Assembly (NCBI RefSeq): GCF_000237925.1 | Contig: NC_031495.1 | Coordinates: forward strand, 61,114,939-61,178,938 | Reading direction: 5' to 3' | DNA: 64,000 nucleotides | Source: Schistosoma mansoni | Lineage: Eukaryota; Platyhelminthes; Trematoda; Strigeidida; Schistosomatidae | Part shown: in pieces, positions 61,501 through 64,000 of the stretch | Position numbering within the stretch: position 1 is the first letter of the stretch | How the letters are laid out: each line of letters begins with the position of its first letter | The notes under the pieces: model-generated | The model's database searches: none | Seen by the model: the letters and a program-made list of their open reading frames with translations, nothing else | What the model was told of the DNA's origin: nothing | Translations under genes and position numbers: made by a program

Positions 61501-63432
61501 NNNNNNNNNNNNNNNNNNNNGCAATTATTCATTCTCTACTAGTTGGTTGACTGTTAGTTACTTCCATTGTACAGGAGTTATTTGAATGAAAATTGGTCTG
61601 GATTTAATACAATAGCTTCATTCTAAATTAATGTTGGCATTTGATAACATTGAAACTATATATTGGTTATCATTGGTTTATATTGTTGAGTCACACAGTC
61701 TCTAGGACTTCATAATTTATTAAACTTATCACATTTAAATATAGTTTTATATTTATAATAATGCCTAATTGTGTGAAATCTATTGTTTATCTTGGCGAAT
61801 TATCATTTTTTATTCCATTTACCTACACCCTATGCTTCCGTTTTTATTTAGCCCGTACAGTTATCATGGTGGAAAGTTTTGTTTTAAATACCTCGAATAG
61901 ATACTTCTCTAAGACCATCTTCTGCTACAAAACGTGATACGATCATTTTAAACTCATTCATTCTGTTCACTTTTTCTACTAGTTGTTGTTGTTGTTTCTT
62001 TTTCTAACTAGACATCTTGATCGTCATGAAAGATGTTATTTAGAAAATAACAGTAATCATCATAATAAACTAATGAAGTCATTCCCATCGACCAAGTTAT
62101 CTGGTAAACAGCATCATCCATTTTTATTGTCCTACTTAGATTATCATTGTGATAATGAAAGTGCCGAATTTAGTGATGTTACTAATGAACATGATAAAAA
62201 ATATATATTAAGTGATAAAATTCAAGCATGGATATCTTCTGGTAATCAATTGTTTGATCCACTTGGGCATCGTCAATTATGCCCACTCAATATTTTTAGA
62301 AAAAAATCACAAATTAGTTGTTCACTATTCACGTCATTAATCAGTCAGTCACAACGTAGAACTTCGTACGTACGTACATCAGTTCGAGTTGCCATACCAC
62401 ATTAGCACAGAGATGCAGTTGTCGATTCAAATCCCACGTCATTAATCAGATATGTGAATTAACTTCGATGTACATCTTCTATGATATCAAAATTACAAAT
62501 AATTATTTTTAAAGAATAATAATAATAATAAATATAAGTAGTTACCTTTAGAAATATATGATTCAAAAGATTTCTTATAAAAATCATTCGATAAAAATCC
62601 CATATGAAGTAGAATCTAATTAAAATAAATGTAAATGATATCAAGGGAATCGAAAGATGAATATAATACAAAACATAGATAATCACGTATAACATGGGCT
62701 AAATGAACAGAAAAGAATTTTGAATGTCAAAAAAATCAATTTGTTTATTCATCTGTAAACATTGCGTGCTTATCCATTGAACTTGTCTAACCTTAAATTT
62801 ACTATCTTCAACTATATTTTTTAAAACTCCGACTATAACCCTTCTATGGTTACTGCCGTTTCTAAGCCCAGATAAAAGAGGAGGGTTGGGCATGGAATCA
62901 GAAAAACCCTCCTCTAGAAAATAACCTAGCCAAAAAATGCTAATCAGAATAAAAAAACTATTTGTTCTACATTTTAGCAATGTTATCAGTAAACTTCATA
63001 CATACTATAACTACAATATACAGTTGGTTTAAACAAGTCATCTAATTCATAAGCAATGTATATAATGTCAAACCAAATACAACTGTACAACTGAAATTAT
63101 TTTAATACGAAATCTAGTTTTTCAATTACAATTAATCATATAGTTGTGTTTTAAAGACGGAATATTTGATTAACTGTATTAAAAAAAAAACATGATGGTT
63201 AGCAAAACAACAGATATTATTATTACATTTCTGAAGAATCCCATACTAGGACGAAACAGCCGTTCAAAGCTTACAGGTTTTCAGTGGTGACCCCCAAATG
63301 CCCTGGTACGGCAGAGGGTGGTGGGAGTCCGCTCTCCCCCTCGAAATGCTTCAACATGACCTCGACTATACAACCACTGTCAGGGAAGTTCTACTCACTT
63401 TCTTCTCGCAGAGCGGGTATTGTTTACGAAAT

Positions 63433-63479
<47 letters not shown>

Positions 63480-63786
63480 ATTGCAATAACTGCACAAAAA
63501 GCTCACTCACGTTGAGTTTCGGTCTTCCAAATAAAAACGGCTGACCTATTAGTTTGGTAGACTGACAAATATCAGCACAAGCTATATCATCAGGCGAACA
63601 AAATTTACAATGATCCAGTGATGAATAATTAGCTTGTGGAAAATTAACTCCATTTATATAATGTAGAATTCCTGCTAACCAATCAGGCCACATACGTTTT
63701 AACCGTGTGATCATAAACGATTTCGATGATAAATGATTTTTAACTGAGGATAATATGCGAAGCAAACCATTAAGATCTCGAGTTAT
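42335..63786 (-). CDS. MGAT5: Alpha-1,6-mannosylglycoprotein 6-beta-GlcNAc transferase (GnT-V), 5' partial
   Basis: Ten exons join in phase: 63786-63511, 62615-62546, 60751-60649, 58387-58208, 56108-55990, 55592-55465, 52917-52771, 51313-51167, 49399-49280 and 43018-42335, together 657 codons plus stop. The enzyme adds beta-1,6-linked GlcNAc to the alpha-1,6 mannose arm of N-glycans in the Golgi (family GT18, type II membrane protein). Diagnostic blocks are ILLHMGFL, GGPLGELVQWTDL, FRILDTFGTEALYN, HSPDNTFLGFVAE, GLGFPYEGPAPLEAIANG, FLNPRFNPPHS and LTSQHPYIENHIGEPYSYLV. The Cys-rich end FCPCRDALPNQISLCSNCL is the family terminus. The N-terminal anchor and stem are outside the window or unresolved. 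Introns are 0.3 to 6.3 kb and full of repeats. Confidence 0.92.
43484..43512. repeat. (TA)n microsatellite
   Basis: About 14 TA units in the last MGAT5 intron. Confidence 0.9.
43923..44530 (-). mobile_element. LINE family B, recent 3' end (copy 1)
   Basis: Minus-strand open frame 44415-44110 encodes HRLRWLGHVLRMSEHRLP ... LSHVGRCRLLGWGPRDYR ... LGDMAQNRSQWRRC, the C-terminus of an RTE-like protein. The untranslated tail ends in (TGAC)n near 43923. About 577 bases match 49699-50275 without indels and with only three or four differences. 5'-truncated. Confidence 0.85.
44630..48800 (+). mobile_element. LINE family A, rearranged, with internal inverted segment
   Basis: Plus strand. The 5' region (44630-45010) is shared with the mini-LINEs. 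Endonuclease pieces follow from about 45285 (LASFNVRILMHIGQQ) to 45970 (FWSTYLESDHALV). Reverse transcriptase runs at 46450-47787: NNYRGISLLPIASKLL, CEEQTGFRSGQGC, VVRQGCPISPFLFNF and FEYEDDIVLLC. KFVYLGSCISAGGG and YACETWPLRVEDVRRLSVF come after these. At 47875 the element breaks. A 705-base inverted copy of its own 45976-46680 follows (47881-48585), then its 3' untranslated end resumes (48581-48800). Several stops and frame breaks make it inactive, although the DD of the catalytic box is kept. Confidence 0.85.
47881..48585 (-). repeat. 705-bp inverted copy of 45976-46680
   Basis: The reverse complement matches 45976-46680 base for base in length, with about one seen difference (GGGCCC context, a Pro codon becoming Leu). 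It replaces roughly 160 bases of the LINE that the 19.4-20.3 kb copy retains. A 6-base filler AACTCA lies at the left junction (47875-47880) and AGGGC is shared at the right junction (48581-48585). Confidence 0.9.
48875..49205. mobile_element. Sm-alpha-type SINE with 5' inversion
   Basis: Left part (48875-49030) is minus strand, with the B box CTGGGACTCGAACCCAG and hammerhead. The right part (from about 49035) is plus strand and starts inside the hammerhead (AAAACGCGCGTCCTGG), running through the tail to AAACTAGTAATACCAAG. About 50 bases are present in both parts. Same architecture as 9300-9625 but with a different breakpoint. Confidence 0.65.
48888..48962 (-). ncRNA. Hammerhead, degenerate (Sm-alpha type I)
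   Basis: Minus strand core box CTGACAA replaces CTGANGA, and stem II has GTCC against GAAC. GAAA and the GTC cleavage triplet are kept. Probably inactive. Confidence 0.65.
49690..50275 (-). mobile_element. LINE family B, recent 3' end (copy 2)
   Basis: Same content as 43923-44499, with an identical 101-codon C-terminal frame (50191-49886), and a longer (GTCA)n tail at 49690-49706. 5'-truncated at a different point. It lies in the MGAT5 intron on the other side of exon 49399-49280. Confidence 0.85.
50276..51166 (-). other. Rest of MGAT5 intron 49400-51166
   Basis: AT-rich; no feature recognised. Confidence 0.5.
51314..52770 (-). other. MGAT5 intron
   Basis: 1.5-kb AT-rich intron in which I see no repeat, RNA or coding feature. 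Confidence 0.5.
52918..54436 (-). other. First part of MGAT5 intron 52918-55464
   Basis: AT-rich; no feature recognised before the inverted repeat that begins at 54437. Confidence 0.5.
54437..55212. repeat. Inverted repeat pair, 145-150-bp arms
   Basis: 54437-54585 is the inverted complement of 55068-55212, with shared runs such as AGTAGAAGTGAGCTATTC and CAACAGCTTGTTTCGC. About 480 bases lie between the arms. No coding capacity. It is probably a foldback repeat or two inverted copies of an unnamed repeat. Confidence 0.65.
56870..57290 (+). repeat. Single-arm copy of the 17.3-18.0 kb foldback repeat
   Basis: Matches the centre and right arm of the foldback repeat (CTTTCTTGCATTCATTAC, TCAGCGTTTACT, then the arm to CTAGAATCTTTGTTCTTG). 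The inverted left arm is absent. In the MGAT5 intron between exons 58387-58208 and 56108-55990. Confidence 0.6.
57745..58120 (-). repeat. Dispersed repeat, unknown family
   Basis: The part 57745-57900 is the inverted counterpart of 300-450. The rest is open over 93 codons on the plus strand (57836-58117) without recognisable similarity, and is best seen as repeat sequence rather than a gene. Confidence 0.4.
58590..59020 (+). mobile_element. LINE family B remnant, strongly decayed
   Basis: Plus-strand frames show PNELVSDESSVGNRR, RAFDSKRLQSIA and GEVVNLNQRRWLVHMLCI. These line up with the VSDEI, VFDHxCLRxI and EVVNLHRLRWLGHVLRM blocks of family B. Broken and truncated at both ends. Confidence 0.65.
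59021..60648 (-). other. Rest of MGAT5 intron 58388-60648
   Basis: AT-rich; nothing recognised beyond the LINE remnant at its end. Confidence 0.5.
60905..61262 (-). mobile_element. tRNA-derived SINE with hammerhead, near full length
   Basis: Minus strand, with the 5' extension, A box (GCGGTCTAGTGGTTAAGCG), B box (GGGTTCGAATCTCG), hammerhead and tail with GGTTTTCCATGG. In the ribozyme the core box is CCGAGGA, losing the invariant U, and stem II has GTCC against AGAC, so it should not cleave. A palindrome and an assembly gap follow directly. Confidence 0.8.
61249..61320. repeat. Palindrome at SINE end beside the gap
   Basis: Left arm 61249-61278 (CTCACTAGAACTCCAGGAAA onward) and right arm 61291-61320 are inverted complements with one mismatch, around a 12-base centre. 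The right arm is the end of a second SINE copy in the opposite orientation running into the gap. Confidence 0.8.
61321..61520. other. Assembly gap (200 N)
   Basis: Exactly 200 N, a placeholder length. The real sequence is probably at least one inverted SINE copy. Confidence 0.98.
62012..62458 (+). CDS. Candidate exon on the strand opposite MGAT5
   Basis: A strong acceptor (TTTCTTTTTCTAACTAG) precedes an open frame of more than 100 codons. Its composition (His, Asn, Ser, Asp; for example DYHCDNESAEFSDVTNEHDK and DPLGHRQLCPLNIF) resembles the exons of the + strand gene at the left of the window, not a transposon. It lies in an MGAT5 intron. No partner exons were found. The 3' end is interrupted by a small LINE-tail insertion; without it the frame would stop shortly after. 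Function unknown; it may be part of a nested gene or chance. Confidence 0.35.
62345..62435 (-). mobile_element. Small LINE-tail insertion with 14-bp target duplication
   Basis: The 91-base insert resembles the end of the family B tail (GAGTTGCCATACCACATTAG against AAGTTGCCATACCTCGTTAG). It is flanked by ACGTCATTAATCAG at 62331-62344 and 62436-62449, an exact 14-base target-site duplication. Confidence 0.75.
62820..62965 (+). mobile_element. SR2-like LINE 5' untranslated fragment
   Basis: The plus strand aligns with the 5' untranslated region of the element at 40.6-40.8 kb: GAGGAGGGTTGGGCATGG, TAGAAAATAACC and AAAAAATGCTAATCAG are the clearest blocks. An antisense open frame across it is not a gene. 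Confidence 0.65.
63230..63291 (+). mobile_element. SINE hammerhead fragment fused to LINE 5' region
   Basis: CTGAAGA, a weakened stem II, GAAA and a damaged cleavage site (GTTC) are followed by CAGGTTTTCAGTGGTGA. At that point the SINE tail stops and the LINE 5' region begins. Confidence 0.6.
63292..63433 (+). mobile_element. 5' fragment of mini-LINE or LINE family A
   Basis: CCCCCAAATGCCCTGGTACG and the following 130 bases match the start of the elements at 14.9 and 30.9 kb, ending at GTTTACGAAATTGA, where a (TA)n tract takes over. Confidence 0.65.
63434..63474. repeat. (AT)n microsatellite
   Basis: About 20 AT units, 37 bases downstream of the donor of the MGAT5 exon 63786-63511. Confidence 0.92.
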
Positions 63787-63885
63787 CTAAGAGAAAGTAT
63801 ATACAAAATAAATACCAGTTATAAAAACAATGAACAGGGCGAGACTATAATTTATGGACGAATCAATCAAATTTAGGATAACAGG

Positions 63886-64000
63886 TCTTGGATTTTAGCG
63901 CGAAATTCATCCATCCATTTTTCTAAATAACGTTTTGGCATTTTAGCTAACATCAATTCGTGATGAAAACCAAAAATCTTATTTCTAACCCCAACCACCA
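63886..64000 (-). CDS. Possible upstream MGAT5 exon, runs off the window
   Basis: The minus strand is open with plausible coding character: FGFHHELMLAKMPKRYLEK, then WMDEFRAKIQDL. The only nearby donor (ACCT|GTTATC) would leave phase 2, while the next MGAT5 exon starts in phase 0, so the two do not join directly. I could not match it to known GnT-V sequence. It may belong to MGAT5 through a different junction, or not at all. Confidence 0.35.

Noticed and set aside
61276-61550. Open frames across the N gap.
   Set aside because: They consist mostly of unknown bases.
62699-62980. Minus-strand open frame as a missing MGAT5 exon.
   Set aside because: It is antisense to a fragment of SR2-like 5' untranslated sequence; the real exon here is 62615-62546.
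63424-63510. Continuation of the MGAT5 exon into an Ile-Tyr repeat.
   Set aside because: It is read-through of a splice donor (AAC|GTGAGT) into an (AT)n tract.
1-64000. CRISPR arrays, operons or bacterial-type systems.
   Set aside because: No spaced direct repeats of that kind; exon structure, SINEs and LINEs show an animal nuclear genome.

Overview
The window looks like nuclear DNA from a blood fluke, most likely a Schistosoma species. It is AT-rich. It carries tRNA-derived SINEs with hammerhead ribozymes of the Sm-alpha type and RTE-like LINEs of the SR2 type. Its host genes are split into small exons, with a few very short introns and many repeat-filled long ones. The species cannot be fixed by reading alone.

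Three host genes account for almost all the coding signal. On the + strand, ten phase-consistent exons between 3124 and 23307 form a gene of about 760 codons that I do not recognise. On the - strand, 35185 to 27591 holds a complete eight-exon FKBP8-like gene: divergent FKBP domain, TPR region and C-terminal membrane anchor. Also on the - strand, 63786 to 42335 holds ten exons for most of MGAT5 (N-acetylglucosaminyltransferase V), with the 5' end beyond the window. The first gene and FKBP8 converge at 23.3-27.6 kb. FKBP8 and MGAT5 point the same way and are separated by about 7 kb of dead elements.

Introns and intergenic DNA are packed with repeats. There are three groups of LINE remnants. The first is an SR2-like copy at 37.9-40.8 kb. 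Family A, at 19.4-20.3 and 44.6-48.8 kb, ends in an A/T-rich tail. Family B, at 23.95-26.46, 43.9, 49.7, 58.6 and 62.3 kb, ends in (TGAC)n where its tail is visible. A short derivative made only of a LINE 5' region and LINE 3' tail occurs at 14.9 and 30.9 kb. There are also several SINE copies (some inverted head to head), three classes of hammerhead sequence, a Gypsy-type LTR fossil with two tandem LTR-like units at 35.6-37.2 kb, a 28S rRNA pseudogene at 33.85-34.26 kb, two foldback repeats, five (TA)n tracts, and one 200-N assembly gap next to a palindrome.

The observations most worth following are: a 705-bp exact-length inverted copy inside a LINE, sharing the LINE's own stop codons; the mini-LINE family; hammerheads with complete cores at 2.97 and 7.72 kb; a 32-nt GC-AG intron in FKBP8; near-identical LINE repeats flanking an in-phase MGAT5 exon; and the 28S fossil in an FKBP8 intron.
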